Part shown: in pieces, positions 44,201-54,400 of the stretch
Position numbering within the stretch: position 1 is the first letter of the stretch
Layout: each line of letters opens with the position of its first letter
Assembly (NCBI RefSeq): GCF_018274385.1
Contig: NZ_JAAFYZ010000001.1
Coordinates: 62,001 to 126,000 of the forward strand
DNA: 64,000 nucleotides
Direction of reading: 5' to 3'
Origin: Catenulispora pinistramenti
Lineage (GTDB): Bacteria; Actinomycetota; Actinomycetes; Streptomycetales; Catenulisporaceae
Made by a program: the position numbers and the translations under genes
The notes under the pieces: generated by a model
Seen by the model: only the letters and a program-made list of their open reading frames with translations
The model's database searches: none
Told to the model about the DNA's origin: nothing

Positions 44201-47200
44201 CTCGGCAGGTCCAGCAGGACGAAGCGGTCGGGGTCCTCGGACTGGGCCGACCGGATCAGGCCCCAGACAGCGGCACCGGGCAGATCGGCGACGCTCTCCC
44301 CGGCGGCGGTGGCGACCGCGCCGCGGGTCAGCACGACCAGGCGGGACGCGGCCAGTTCCTCGGCGGCCAGCCACTGCTGCGCCACGGCGAGGACATCGGA
44401 CACCGCGCCACGAGCGCGAGCCCCGGCCGAAGTCCCGGCACCGGCGCCGGCCGCCGCCTCGGCCGAACTCCCGGTCTCAACCCCGGCCGCCTGCGCGACC
44501 GAGGCAGCCGTCGAAGCCGCGGGTGTCCTCGCCGAGCCGGCGCCCCCGCCGGCCGCGACCAGTACCACATCCGGAACCGGCTCACCGGCCCGCACCGCCG
44601 CCACCAGCGCCGCGACATCCGCGAACACGCCGTCGGCGGCAACCCCGGTGGCGCCGAGCGCCACCACTGGTCCGGCCGGCTCGCCCGCCGGCACCGGGGT
44701 CCAGTCCACCGCGAACAGCCCGTCCGGCACGGTGGCCGCCGGAGCCGGGCCGTCGGCCGGGATCGCGCGCAGGACCAGCGAGTCCACCGATACCACCGGC
44801 AGGCCGGCGCCGTCCGCGGCCAGGAGCGAGAGGCCGCCGGAGCCGTCCGGGGTCAGGCGGACCCGCAAGGTGGCGGCGCCGGTCGCGTGCAGGCGGACGC
44901 CGGTCCAGGTGAAGGGGAGCCGCACCTCGCCCGGTGCCGCCCGCGGCAGCACGGAGCCGGACACGTGCAGTGCCGCGTCCAGGAGGGCCGGGTGCAGGCC
45001 GAAGCCGGGGGCGGCGGCCTCCGGGGGCAGGACCACCTCGGCGTAGACCTCGTCGGCGCGGCGCCAGGCCGCGCGCAGGCCCTGGAAGGCCGGGCCGTAG
45101 CCGTAGCCGCCGGCGGCCAGCTGCTCGTACAGGTCCTGGACCGGGAGCGGTTCGGCGTCGCGGGGCGGCCACAGCACCAGCTCGTCGGCCGGGGCCACGC
45201 CGGAGGAGGCGGCGACCCGGCCGCCGGCGTGGCGGGTCCACGGGGCCTGGGCGCCCGGATCGGCCGGGCGGCTGTGGATCTCGATGCTGCGGAACCCGTC
45301 CGCTTCCGGGCCGACCACCAGTTGCACCTGGACGCCGGAGTCCGGCACGACCAGCGGTGCCTCCAGCGTCAGCTCGTCCAACAGCGCGCACTGGACCGCG
45401 TCACCGGCCCGGACCGCCATCTCGACGAACGCCGTGCCCGGCAACAGCACCGTGCCGCCGACCGCGTGATCGGCCAGCCAGGGATGCGTCCGCAGCGACA
45501 GCGATCCGGTCAGGACCAGCCCGGCGCCGGACGCCAGCTCCACCGACGCGGTCAGGAACGGGTGCCCGAGCACATCGAGCCCGGCCGCCGTCGCGTCGTT
45601 CCGGCCGAACACCCGGCGCGGCCAGTAGTGCTGACGCTGGAAGGCATACGTGGGAAGGTCCACCGGCCCGGCGGTGCCGATGACGGCCTGCCAGTCGACG
45701 CCGACGCCCCGCACCCACGCCTCGGCGAACGAGGTCAGCAGCCGCGCCGCGCCGCCGTCGTCCCGCCGCAGAGAGCCGCAGACCAGGACGTCGAGCACCC
45801 CGGCGTGCTCCAGCGTCTCGGTGACCGGGGCGGTGAGGACCGGGTGCGGCGACATCTCCAGGAAGACGCCGTGCCCGGAGTCGGCCAGGGCACGGACCGC
45901 CCGGTCGAACTCGACCGTGGCCCGCAGGCTGTCGAACCAGTAGCCGGCACCGAGCTCAGGGCCCTGAAGCCACTCCCCCGACACCGCCGAGACCATGGGG
46001 ATCGCCAGTTCGCCGGCGGCAACGGGAGCCAGGGCATCGGCGAGCTCGGCGCGCAGCTGGTCAACCTGAGCGCTGTGCGAGGCGTAGTCGACGGGGATGC
46101 GGCGCGCGCGGACTTCCTCGGCTTCGCACCCGGCGAGGAGTTCGGACAGCGCGTCGGGCTCGCCGGAGACGACTGTCGCGGACGGGCCGTTGACCACGGC
46201 GATAGAAAGGCGATCACCGAACTCTGCGATGCGGGTACGCACCGCATCGACCGGCTCGGCCACGGAAACCATGCCACCGGCGCCGGCCAACGCCTTGATC
46301 GCGCGACTGCGCAGAGCGACAACCCGCGCGCCGTCCTCCAAGGACAGCGCACCGGCGACCGTCGCCGCGGCGATCTCGCCCTGGGAGTGCCCCACGACCG
46401 CGTCGGGCGTGACGCCGGCGGCCTGCCAGAGGGCAGCCAGCGAGACCATCACCGCCCACAGAGCCGGCTGGACCACATCCACGTTCTCCAGCGCGGCCGG
46501 ATCAGCCAGGACGTCGGCCAACGACCAGTCGACGAAGGGCGCCAGGGCCCGGCCGCACTCGGCCAGACGCTCGGCGAACACCGGTGAGGCCCGCACCAGA
46601 TCCAGACCCATCCCAGCCCACTGCGCCCCCTGGCCCGGGAACACGAAGACCTTCCGGCCGAGCGCGCCGGCCGAGCCCACCGCCACCGACCCGGCGGCCT
46701 GCCCGGTCGCCACCACCGCCAGCCCGGCCGCCAGCTCCTGCCCGGCCGCGCCGATCACCACGGCGCGGTCGGGGAACACCGACCGCGCCGTCGCCAGCGA
46801 CCACGCCACGTCCCGCACGTCGGTGCCCGGGTGGGCCACGGCGAACTCCCGCAACCGCGCGGCCTGGTCCCGCAGCGCCTCGCCGCCGTGGCCGGAGACG
46901 ATCCAGGGCTGCGCGCCGTTCGCCACCACGGGTGCCACCGATGACACCGATGACACCGACAGCGCCGCCGGCGCGCCGGCCCCGCCGGCGGCACCGGGCT
47001 CGTCAGCACCCTTCGACGCCTCGGCCGGCACCGGGTCCGGCGCGTCGGAGAGGATCAGGTGGGCGTTGGTGCCGCTGATCCCGAACGAGGACACCCCGAC
47101 CCGCCGGGTCCGCTCCCCGGCCGGCCACGGCACCGGCGCGCTGAGCAGCCGGACGTCGCCGGCGGTCCAGTCGATGTGCGGGGACGGCTCGTCCACGTGC

Positions 47201-48411
47201 AGCGTGCGCGGCAGTTCCTGGTGCTGCAGGGCCAGCACCATCTTGATCACGCCGGCCACCCCGGCGGCGCACTGGGTGTGCCCGATGTTGGACTTCACCG
47301 ACCCCAGCCACAGCGGCCGGTCCTCGGGCCGGTCCCGGCCGTAGACCGCCATCAGCGCCCCGGCCTCGATCGGGTCGCCCAGCTCGGTGCCGGTGCCGTG
47401 CGCCTCGACGGCGTCCACCTGGTCGGCCGACACCTGCGCGTCGGCCAGCGCGGCCCGGATGACCCGCTGCTGCGAAGGGCCGTTCGGGGCGGTCAGGCCG
47501 TTGGAGGCACCGTCCTGGTTGATCGCGCTGCCCCGGATCACGGCGAGCACCCGGTGCCCGTTGCGCTGCGCGTCGGAGAGCCGTTCCAGCAGCAGCATGC
47601 CGACTCCCTCGGCCATGCCCATGCCGTCGGCCGTCGCCGAGAACGCCTTGCTGCGGCCGTCCGGGGCCAGGCCGCGCTGCCGGGAGAACTCCCCGAGCGC
47701 CCACGGGGTGGCCATCACCGTCACGCCGCCGGCCAGGGCCAGCGAGCACTCGTCGTTGCGCAGGGCCTGGGCCGCCAGGTGCAGGCTCACCAGTGAGGAG
47801 GAGCAGGCGGTGTCCACGGTCACCGTCGGCCCCTCCAGACCGAGCACGTAGGCCACCCGGCCGGAGATCACGCTGGTGGTGGTGCCGGTGAGCAGGTAGC
47901 CCTCGGAACCGCCGCCCTCGGATTCGTAGCCGCCCGAGGTCGCCCCGACGAAGACCCCGGTGTCCGAACCGCGCAGCGACGCCGGGGTGATGCCGGCCCG
48001 TTCCAGCGTCTCCCACGACGTCTCCAGCAACAGCCGCTGCTGCGGATCCATCGCCAGCGCCTCACGCGGACTGATCCCGAAGAACGCCGAGTCGAAGTCC
48101 GGCGCGTCGGCGAGGAATCCGCCCTCGCTCGCGTACGAAGTCCCCGGGTGATCCGGGTCCGGATCGAAGAACTCCTCCAATGCCCAGCCCCGGTTCTGCG
48201 GGAGCGGGCCGACGGCGTCGTGCCCGCCGGCCAGCAGGTCCCACAGGGACTCGGGGCTGTGGACACCGCCGGCGAAGCGACAGCTCATCGCCACGACGGC
48301 GATGGGCGCGCGGGCCGCCGAGACGAGCTGGCGGTTGCGCTGGCGCAGCCGCTCGTTCTCCTTCAGCGAGGCGCGCAGCGCTTCGACGACTTTGTCCGCG
48401 GGCATGTTCAT
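35230..48411 (-). CDS. Type I PKS: last two modules and chain-releasing thioesterase
   Basis: A 4393-residue PKS that adds the final two units and releases the product. Domain order is docking coiled coil (about 1-32), KS-AT-DH-ER(decayed)-KR-ACP, KS-AT-DH-ER(truncated)-KR(inactive)-ACP, TE. Landmarks: KS Cys 203 and 2274; AT Ser about 675 and 2740; DH His about 982 and 3056; KR Tyr about 1870; His3870 where the second KR should have Tyr; ACP Ser about 2038 and 4041; TE Ser4243 in GHSSGG. The N-terminus (VVEALRASLKENERLRQRN) is a class 1b docking helix, matching the tail of the 48455-61204 protein. The ATG at 48411 has GGAG 6 nt upstream. The extender cassette follows after 9 bases. Confidence 0.96.
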   Translation of the reverse strand: MNMPADKVVEALRASLKENERLRQRNRQLVSAARAPIAVVAMSCRFAGGVHSPESLWDLLAGGHDAVGPLPQNRGWALEEFFDPDPDHPGTSYASEGGFLADAPDFDSAFFGISPREALAMDPQQRLLLETSWETLERAGITPASLRGSDTGVFVGATSGGYESEGGGSEGYLLTGTTTSVISGRVAYVLGLEGPTVTVDTACSSSLVSLHLAAQALRNDECSLALAGGVTVMATPWALGEFSRQRGLAPDGRSKAFSATADGMGMAEGVGMLLLERLSDAQRNGHRVLAVIRGSAINQDGASNGLTAPNGPSQQRVIRAALADAQVSADQVDAVEAHGTGTELGDPIEAGALMAVYGRDRPEDRPLWLGSVKSNIGHTQCAAGVAGVIKMVLALQHQELPRTLHVDEPSPHIDWTAGDVRLLSAPVPWPAGERTRRVGVSSFGISGTNAHLILSDAPDPVPAEASKGADEPGAAGGAGAPAALSVSSVSSVAPVVANGAQPWIVSGHGGEALRDQAARLREFAVAHPGTDVRDVAWSLATARSVFPDRAVVIGAAGQELAAGLAVVATGQAAGSVAVGSAGALGRKVFVFPGQGAQWAGMGLDLVRASPVFAERLAECGRALAPFVDWSLADVLADPAALENVDVVQPALWAVMVSLAALWQAAGVTPDAVVGHSQGEIAAATVAGALSLEDGARVVALRSRAIKALAGAGGMVSVAEPVDAVRTRIAEFGDRLSIAVVNGPSATVVSGEPDALSELLAGCEAEEVRARRIPVDYASHSAQVDQLRAELADALAPVAAGELAIPMVSAVSGEWLQGPELGAGYWFDSLRATVEFDRAVRALADSGHGVFLEMSPHPVLTAPVTETLEHAGVLDVLVCGSLRRDDGGAARLLTSFAEAWVRGVGVDWQAVIGTAGPVDLPTYAFQRQHYWPRRVFGRNDATAAGLDVLGHPFLTASVELASGAGLVLTGSLSLRTHPWLADHAVGGTVLLPGTAFVEMAVRAGDAVQCALLDELTLEAPLVVPDSGVQVQLVVGPEADGFRSIEIHSRPADPGAQAPWTRHAGGRVAASSGVAPADELVLWPPRDAEPLPVQDLYEQLAAGGYGYGPAFQGLRAAWRRADEVYAEVVLPPEAAAPGFGLHPALLDAALHVSGSVLPRAAPGEVRLPFTWTGVRLHATGAATLRVRLTPDGSGGLSLLAADGAGLPVVSVDSLVLRAIPADGPAPAATVPDGLFAVDWTPVPAGEPAGPVVALGATGVAADGVFADVAALVAAVRAGEPVPDVVLVAAGGGAGSARTPAASTAASVAQAAGVETGSSAEAAAGAGAGTSAGARARGAVSDVLAVAQQWLAAEELAASRLVVLTRGAVATAAGESVADLPGAAVWGLIRSAQSEDPDRFVLLDLPSQTSELLPGALASGEPELAIRGESILARRLTRPSGGLSLPADGTPWRIEAERPGTLDGLAAAPLQPSALAPGQVRIAVRAAGVNVRDVQIALGVYPGQVLLGSEVAGVVAEVGSAVRHLSPGDRVMALAAGGFGPFAVVDARTTVLLPSGRSFAEAAALPVAFTTAWYALVDLAQAAPGQRILIRVAPDGVGLAAVQIARHLGLEVFATAAPAEWDTLRATGLDDAHIALADDFAFEQEFAAHSTDIVFDAPAAQSPAAAPGPDRLGAILTEVRALIEDGVLTGLPVRCWDVRRIAAAFGYLSQAEPIGKVVLTVPRAPRPAGTVLVTGGTGMIGARLARHLAETGRAAELVLTGRSGPAAAGVPALTAALAGSGAGVSVVSCDAADRAALAGLLSQVPVSSVFHSVGVLDDGVLTSLTPERVDAVMRPKADAAWHLHELTADRDLDTFTLFSSAAATFGTPGQGNYAAANAFLDGLAAHRRSAGLAATTLAWGLWADASAMTGHLGTGDTARLSRGGVTALTAAQGLALLDAALARDEALLVPALLDVPGLRARAARGEPVPALWRGLAGTVRPRAAEAGAGAGSLARQLAALAPADRERTLLDLVRSHAAAVLGHAVADAVEPDRAFKELGFDSLTAVELRKRLGAATGLRLSTTLVFDHPTPLVLARYLGTELLADDGRLTASGSGARSAAADLTDPIAVVAIGCRFPGGVRGPEDLWRVLAEGRDTITELPLDRGWRIEERYERDPDSPAVIHARQGGFVDDAVAFDAGFFGISPREALGMDPQQRVLLEVAWEAVERAGIDPATLRGSQTGVFVGGWSQHYESVLREDGEAARGYVPTSDVGSVMSGRLSYSFGFEGPALTVDTACSSSLLAVHLAGQALRAGECTLALAGGVTILPSPGSFGFGKHLGLSTAGRSKAFSAAADGMGMAEGAGMVVLERLSDARRNGHPVLAIVRGSAVNQDGASNGLTSPNGPAQQRVIRAALAVAALAPADVDAVEAHGSGTVLGDPIEGQALLATYGRGRPADRPLWLGSVKSNLGHTQGAAGVAGLIKMVLALRNGTLPPTLHVAEPSPHIDWSSGAVRLVTEPVPWPGGGRPRRAGVSSFGISGTNVHTILEEAPPEPTADGALVPAADGALALFTGEATAWLVSGRTGEALRAQAERLGAHLAADAADAADVAEVADATDIALALAGTRSVFTHRAVVTGTGPAALRTGLAAVAAGRPQSGVAVGTASASGPGRLVFVFSGHGAQWAGMGVELAESSPVFAAKLAECEEALAPYVDWSLREVLAGTPGAPPLAAASVVQPAQWAVMVSLAALWQAAGVRPDAVVGHSQGEIAAAHVAGILTLAEAAEVVALRSRALTELAGTSGMMSVVLAAEQVAARLEPWTGRLWIAAVNSPAATVVCGDPDALTEFEAELAAGRIMRWRLPAQDFVAHSAQVEVLAEPLRAALAGLRPRPAAIPFLSTVGAAWLTGPELDADYWYANVRQTVRFADAVRVLAESGHRMFVEVGPHPVLGTAVEDTFEAVDPELVPAVVGTLVRDDGGAGRFLSALGEVHVRGGRVDWPAVLGGAAPGRGRRRVELPTYAFQRQRYWPKASAGRTGDVTSVGLDPAGHPLLGATVERAEDGSLLYTGRLSPALQTWLPDHTAGGVVLLPGTAFVELAVWAGQQVGCDRIEDLTLPAPLPLPDREPVRIQVAVGPADQTGAREIAIWSRPETAAGTAWTRHASGLVAPRADDRDPDWADAFTAWPPAGAQALPTEGLYETLTAAGHGYGPAFRGLAAAWRVGEDLYAEIQPPADIVAESDRFVLHPALLDAGLHPALLDARLRAAASGPDRDADEAVHLPFAWNGVTVFATGASALRVRITRSADGTLRLHAADPSGAPVAEVSALVVRPVPAGAFDALRAGALSHPVYETRWIQAPLGATIPSGRAAVLGAAGTPDAQTAGTSDALGTSDALTAGIPDALTAGLREADVEVWSHPDLAALLTAVEAGQPAPQVVFAPVEFAGTDAQAAVESALALAQDWLRATALEGSRLVVLTRGAISAGSQDPAADLSGQAVWGLLRATRAENPGRLQLIDLPGSAEQTPDGLARTVLAALAIGEPELAIRDGAVLTPRLAPPAEGLVPPADGTPWHLVAVDGDRLALVAAPDAAAPLSAGQIRVAVRAAELDAHGESRTGQFAGVVLEVADDAADFAVGDRVCAVAPGACATVLVAEARALARIPRDLTFAEAAVATASVVPDFRAFDIRRAPEALRYLRGHSSSSSGRPVALIDPADPADPTRTPEPGKASDPHPRVVLTIPPDPSAPRRPGTALVAGGTGTLGALVTRHLADSGRAAAFLLTSRSGPVAEGVPALAAAVAARGAGTRVVACDVADRDGLAAVLAAVPAELPLSTVVHAAGVVDDALTGDLTAERLAAVARPKSGAAWRLHELTRTADLDGFALFSSLSATVGNAGQGNHCAASAFLDALAEQRCAAGLPGSSMAWGLWADTSKITGTMSAQDLARVARSGVAAMPAEVALALFDAASARPEPVLVTASFNTAALRSAAEADALPPVLRALADAGPRRPARRQAAATSDAGPELRARLGRAGTAEQRTMLTELVRSEAAVLLGHASAGEVDLDLSFLEQGLDSLTAVELRNRLHALTGVRLRGSAAFDHPTVPELAARLHSGLGPVAPAPGADTADEPATGTGTASGGASGTGTATFGRLYRQAAADGLTEQAMAVIRGAAAFRPVFTAEDPGAQNQRLVGVTQGPGTPSVITFPSFVSRSAIQEYAALAAGFRGVRKVTAAPSPGFAPGEPLAADLAALVGRHAAAVAGTLDGTPFVLAGHSSGGLVAHAVATRLAAEGRAPAGVVLMDTYAPGRPEMAMASWSQLPALLLADADPDEDPVAEDAWLTAMAHYLSLDWNGLEPVSIPTLLVRGRDPLTELGAAPAELSWGLSDDVTVVDVPGNHLTMLSVHAQTTAQAVNDWLDRPRVSSEK
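38275..38370 (-). repeat. Short in-frame tandem repeat in the terminal DH-ER linker
   Basis: Repeated 18- to 24-base units encode variants of GTSDALTA (GTPDAQTA, GTSDAL, GTSDALTA, GIPDALTA). They lie in a surface linker and suggest slippage in a region under weak constraint. Confidence 0.8.
38708..38761 (-). repeat. 27-bp in-frame tandem duplication in the terminal DH
   Basis: Two adjacent 27-base copies (38708-38734 and 38735-38761, few mismatches) give HPALLDA twice in a row, at the DH motif that normally supplies the catalytic Asp. All other DH domains in the window have one copy. Confidence 0.9.
42109..48411 (-). other. Penultimate module: KS-AT(methylmalonyl)-DH-ER(decayed)-KR-ACP
   Basis: The KS has DTACSSS. 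The AT has VDVVQ, GHSQG and YASH. The DH has HAVGGTVLLP and HPALLDAALH. The KR has GGTGMIG, LDD and Tyr in GQGNYAAAN. The ER is present but damaged: the cofactor loop reads RVAPDGVG instead of HAATGGVG, the conserved Lys of SPGKW is Glu (APAEW, codon 43561-43563), and about 45 residues after the FEQEFAA segment are missing. The unit should stay alpha-methyl-alpha,beta-unsaturated. Confidence 0.88.
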
Positions 48412-48454
48412 CGGGCGCTCCGTAGCGTGGTCGGGGTCAAAGCGTGACCGGGCA

Positions 48455-51400
48455 TCAAAGTTCGGTTCCTTCGGCTTCCATCGCGATCCGCACCAGCGCC
48501 TCGGCGTCCAGCGAGTCGATGAGCCCGGCGTCGGCCTCCGGTTCGGCCGCCGCCACCGCCAGGACCGCCTCGTCCCGGACGTCGGCCAGCCCGAGCAACG
48601 GCTCCAGCAGCCCGGCGTCCCGGAGCCGGGCCAGCGGGACCGCGGCCAGGATCGCCCGCAGCCTGGACTCCAGGTCGGCGTCGGCGTCGGCGGCCTGGGC
48701 GGCCACCTCGTCGGGCCGCAGGCGCTCGGACAGATGCGCGGCCAGTGCCGCCGGGGTCGGGTAGTCGAAGACCACGGTGGCCGCCAGGCGCAGCCCGGTG
48801 GCCCCGCCGAGCCGGTTGCGGAGTTCGATGGCCGCCAGCGAGTCGAAGCCGAGTTCCTTGAAGGTCCGGTCCGCCGCAGCCGCGTCCGCCGAGGTGTATC
48901 CGAGGACCGCGGCGGTGTAGGCGCGGACCATGTCGGTCAGGGCCTGGTCACGTTCCTCCGGCGCCAGCCCGGCCAGCCGGGACTGTACCGAGTCCCCGCC
49001 GGCCGCCGCCGCGGCGGCGGCGGCCTTCGGCCGGGCCGCGCCGGCCAGACCCCGCCACAACGCCGGGACCTGCTCGCCGCGGGCCGCGCGGGCCCGCACG
49101 CCGGGCAGGTCGAGCAGCGCCGGGACCAGCATCGCCTCGTCCCGGCCCAGGGCGGTGTCCAGCAGCGCCAGACCGTCGTCGGCGGTCAGGGCCTGGCCGC
49201 CGTCCCGGCTGATGCGGGACTTCTGGTCGCCGCCCAGGTGCCCGGTCATGGTGCTGGCTTCGGACCACAGGCCCCAGGCCAGGGCAGTGGCCGGGAGTCC
49301 GGCGGACTGGCGGTGCGCGGCCAGAGCGTCCAGGAACGCGTTGGCCGCGGCGTAGTTCGCCTGCCCGGCGCCGCCGAAGGTCGCCGCGGCCGAGGAGAAC
49401 AGGACGAAGGCGTCCAGATCGCGGTCGGCGGTCAGATCGTGCAGGTGCCACGCCGCGTCGGCCTTGGGCCGCATCACGGTGTCCACCCGCTCGGCGGTCA
49501 TGGACGTGAACACACCGTCGTCCAGGACTCCGACCGAGTGGAACACCGAGGACACCGGCACCGAGGCCAGCAGTCCGGCCAGCGCCTCCCGGTCGGCGGC
49601 GTCGCAGGACACGACCCGGACCCCGGCCCCGGAGCCGGCCAGGTCCGCGGCCAGCGCCGGCACGCCGCCGGCCACCGGGCCGGAGCGGCCGGTCAGCACC
49701 ACCTGGCCGGCCCGGCCGGTCTGGGCCAGGTGCCGGGCGACCCGGCCGCCGATCATGCCGGTGCCGCCGGTGACCAGGACCGTGCCCGCGGCCCGCGGCG
49801 TGCGCGGAAGGGTCAGCACCACCTTGCCGATGTGCTTGGCCTGGCTCATGAACCGGAAGGCGTCGCTGATCCGGCGGACGTCCCAGCACTGGACCGGCAT
49901 GCCGGTGAACACCCCGTCCTCGATCAGGGCCCTGACCTCGGTCATGATCTCGCCCAGCCGGTCCAGGCCGGCTTCGCCGGTCTCGAACATCTGGTAGCGC
50001 ACGCCCGGATGGCCAGCCGCGACCTGCTCGGGATCGCGGGCGTCGGTCTTGCCCATCTCGATGAAGACGCCGCCGCGCGGCAGCAGCCGCAGTGAGGCGT
50101 CGGTCAGCTCGCCGGCCAGCGCGTTCAGGACGATGTCCATGCCCTGATCCGCGGTGACGGCCGCGAACTTCTCCTCGAAGCCGGCGTCGCGGGAGGAGGC
50201 GATGTGGTCCTCATCCAGGCCCATCGCGCGCAGCGTGTCCCACTTGCCGGGGCTGGCGGTGGCGAACACCTCCAGGCCCCGGTGCCGGGCGACCTGTACC
50301 GCCGCCGAGCCGACGCCGCCGGTCGCGGCGTGGATCAGGATCCGCTGACCGGGCGCGGCCTGCGCCAGATCCAGCAGGCCGTACCAGGCCGTCGTGAACG
50401 CCACCGGTATCGCCGCGCCCTGAGCGAACGACCAGCCCGAGGGCAGCGGCACCGTGGTGCGCGCGTCCACGACCGTGAACGGGCCGAACCCGCCGACGGC
50501 CGTGGCCATCACCCGGTCGCCGGGCACCAGTCCGGTCACGCCCGGGCCGACCTCGGCCACCACCCCGGCGACCTCGCTGCCCAGCAGGGCCTGGCCCGGA
50601 TACATGCCCAGGGTGATCAGGACGTCGCGGAAGTTCACCCCGGCGGTGCGGGTCGCGACCAGCACCTGACCGGGTTCCAGCGGGGCGGCCGGGACCGGGA
50701 CGGCGGCCAGGCCGTCGAGCGTGCCCGCGCGGTCGACCTCGATCCGCCAGGGCGTGCCGTCGGTGGGAAGCCGGAGCCCGGCGGTGGGGCGGGTCAGGCG
50801 GCGGGCCAGGATGGCCTCGCCGCGGATGGCCAGTTCCGGCTCGCCGCAGGCCAGGGCGCAGGCCAGGAGATCAGAACCCTGGTCCGGGAGGTCCAGGAGG
50901 ATGACCCGGTCGGGGTTCTCCGATTGGGCGGTGCGGACCAGGCCCCAGACCGCGCCGGCGGGCAGATCGGTGACGCTCTCGCCGGGGGCGGTGGCGACCG
51001 CACCGCGGGTCACGACGACCAGGCGGGACGCCGCGAGTTCATCGGCGGCCAGCCATTGCTGGACCACGGCGAGCACATCGGATACCGCGCCGCGAGCGCA
51101 AGCCCCGGCCGGAGCTGCGGAACCGGCATCGGCGCCGGCCCCCGTAGCGGCCAACACCAAGTCCGGAACCGGCTCACCGGCCCGCGCCGCCTCGACCAAG
51201 GCGGCCACATCCGCGAACACGGCATCGGCCGAAACCCCGGGGACCCCGGCGCCCAGCGCCGCGATCCGCCCGGCCGGCTCGCCCGCCGCGACCGGCGTCC
51301 AGCCGACCGCGTACAGGCCTTCGCGCACCACCGGGTTCGCCGTGTCCTGATCCGCCGCGGGGATCGCGCGCAGGGCCAGCGATTCCACCGACACCACCGG

Positions 51401-54400
51401 GGTACCGCCGTGATCGGCGGCGATCAGGGTGAGGCCGCCGGAGCCGTCCGGAGTCAGCCGGACCCGCAGCGCGGCCGCGCCGATCGCGTGCAGGGTCACG
51501 CCGGTCCAGGCGAACGGCAGCCGCACCTCGCCCGGGCCGGACTCCGGCAGGACCAGACCGCCCAGGTGCAGGGCCGCGTCCAGCAGCGCCGGGTGCAGAC
51601 CGAAGCCGGCGGCTTCATCGGCGACGATCTCCGGCAGGACCACTTCGGCGAACACTTCGTCGTCGCGGCGCCAGGCGGCGCGCAGGCCCTGGAAAGCCGG
51701 GCCGTAGTGATAGCCCTCTTGCGCCATGCGCTCGTACAGACCGCCGACCGGCAGCGGTTCGGCGCCCCGGGGCGGCCACACCACCAGATCACCGACCTGG
51801 ATGCGCTCCGGCAACACGGTCAGCGTGCCGCTGGCGTTCCGGGTCCAGGGCGCGTCGGCGCCGCCGGTGACGGGCCGGGTGTGGATCGTGACCGGACGCA
51901 CTCCGTCGGCGTCGCCGCCGACCGTGACCTGGACCCGCATCGGCGAGCCGTCCGCCGGCAGCACCAGCGGTGCCTCCAGCGTCAGCTCCTCCAGCCGGCC
52001 GCAGCCGACCGCGTCGCCGGTGCGGACCGCCAGTTCGACGAACGCGGTGCCGGGCAGCAGGACGGTCCCGCCGATCGCGTGGTCGGCGAGCCAGGGCTGC
52101 GCCTGGGTCGACAGCCGCCCGGAGAGCACCACGCTGTCTCCGGCCAGTTCCACCGACGCCAGCAGCAACGGGTGGCTCATCGCGCCGAGGCCGGCCTGCG
52201 CCAGATCCTTCGCGCCGGGCTTGGCGTTCGGCCAGAAGTGCTGGTGCTGGAAGGCGTAGGTGGGCAGGTCCACCCGGGTCCCGGAGCCCAGGACCGCGGC
52301 CCAGTCCACTCCGGCGCCGTGCACCCAGGCCCGGGCCAGCCCGTTCAGGGCGGTGGTCGCGGCATCGTGGTCGGGACGGAGCAAGGAGACGAACTCGCCG
52401 TCGGGCGCCGCCGCCGTGCCCAGGGCGGACAGCGTGCCGTCCGGGCCGATCTCCAGGAACAGGTCGATGTCCTGCCTCGCCATCGTGCTCACGGCGTCGG
52501 CGAACCGGACCGCGCCCCGGGCCTGGCCGGCCCAGTAGGCACCGTCGCAGGACTCGACGACCGCCCCGGTGGCCGTGCTCACCCACGGAATCGTCGTGGC
52601 CTTCCAGCCCAGACCGTCAGCAGTCCGCGACAGCTCGGCCAGCATCGGATCCATGCGGTGGGAGTGGAACGCGTGGCTGACCCGCAGCGGCCGGACCCGC
52701 ACCTCGCGCCCGGCGAACACCGCCGCCACCGCGTCCACCGCGTCCTTCTCCCCGGAGACCACGGTCGCGGACGGACCGTTCACGGCGGCGATCCAGACGC
52801 CTTCGACCCCCTCCAGCGCCGCCAGCACCTCCGCTTCCGGCGCCGCGATCGAGGTCATCGCCCCGCCGGTCGGCAGGGCCTGCATCAACCGGCCCCGGGC
52901 AGCCACCAACGCCGCCGCGTCGGCCAGGGACAACGCACCGGCCGCGTACGCCGCGGCGACCTCGCCCACCGAGTGACCGGCGACCGCCCAGGGCTTCAGG
53001 CCCACCGCTGCCAGCATCGCGACCACACCGATCTGCAAGGCGAACAGAGCGGACTGCGCATAAACAGTCTGATTCGCCAGCTCCCCGGCATCGGCGGCGG
53101 TACCCAGCGCCACGTCCCGCACCGGCAGACCGAGGTGGCCTTCCAGCAGCCCGCACGCCTGGTCGAAGGCCGCCGCGAACACCGGAGAGGCCGCATACAG
53201 CCCGGCCGCCATCCCGGCACGCTGCGAACCCTGACCCGCGAACAGGAATCCCACCCGCTCGCCGCCGGTGACACCGCTGATCGCCGCGGCGGCGAACTGT
53301 CCGGTCGCCACCGAGGCCAGCGTCTCCGCGGACGTGTCCAGGACCACCGCGCGGTGCTCGAAGACCGACCGGGTGGTGGCCAGCGACCACGCGACGTCCC
53401 GCGCCTGGATCTCCGGGTGCGCCAGCACGAACTCGCGCAGCCGGCCGGCCTGTGCGCACAGGGCTTCCTCGGTCCGCCCCGACACCGGCCAGCCGACGGC
53501 ACCGACCAGAACGGGACCGGCGGCATCGGCGGGACCGGCGGCACCGGCCGCCGGTTCCGGTCGGTCCGCCCCGGTCTGCGTCCCCGGCTCGGCCGGCGGC
53601 TCAGCCAGGATCACGTGCGCGTTCGTGCCGCTGATCGCGAACGAGGACACCCCGGCCCGCCGGACCCGGTCCGGGCCGGCCGGCCAGGCCGCCGGCTCCG
53701 TCAGCAGCTTGATGTCCCCGGCGGTCCAGTCCACCTTGGACGAGGGCCGGTCCACGTGCAGGGTCCGGGGCAGCCGCTCGTGCTGCATGGCCAGCACCAT
53801 CTTCATGACCCCGGCCACGCCGGCGGCCCACTGGGTGTGGCCGAAGTTCGACTTGATCGAGCCCAGCCACAGCGGCCGGCCCTCGGGCCGGTCCTGGCCG
53901 TAGGTCGCCAGCAGCGCCCCGGCCTCGATCGGGTCGCCGAGGGTGGTGCCGGTGCCGTGGCCCTCCACCACATCGACGTCGGTACCGCGCAGACCGGCGC
54001 CGGCCAGCGCCGTCTTGATCACCCGCTGCTGCGAGGGACCGTTCGGGGCGGTCAGGCCGTTGGAGGCGCCGTCCTGGTTCACCGCGCTGCCGACGAGTAC
54101 TGCCAGCACCGGGTGGCCGTTGCGGCGCGCGTCGGACAGCCGCTCCAGCACGACCACGCCGACGCCCTCGCTCCAGTTGGCGCCGTCGGCGCTGTCGGAG
54201 TACGCCTTGCTGCGGCCGTCGTGCGCCAGCCCCTGCTGACGGGAGAAGTCGACGAACCGCTCCAGGGTCGCCATCACCGTCACCCCGCCGGCCAGGGCCA
54301 GCGAGCACTCCCGGGCCCGCAGGGACTGCGCCGCCAGGTGCATGCCGACCAGCGAGGAGGAGCACGCCGTCTCGATGGTCAGCGCCGGGCCCTCCAGCCC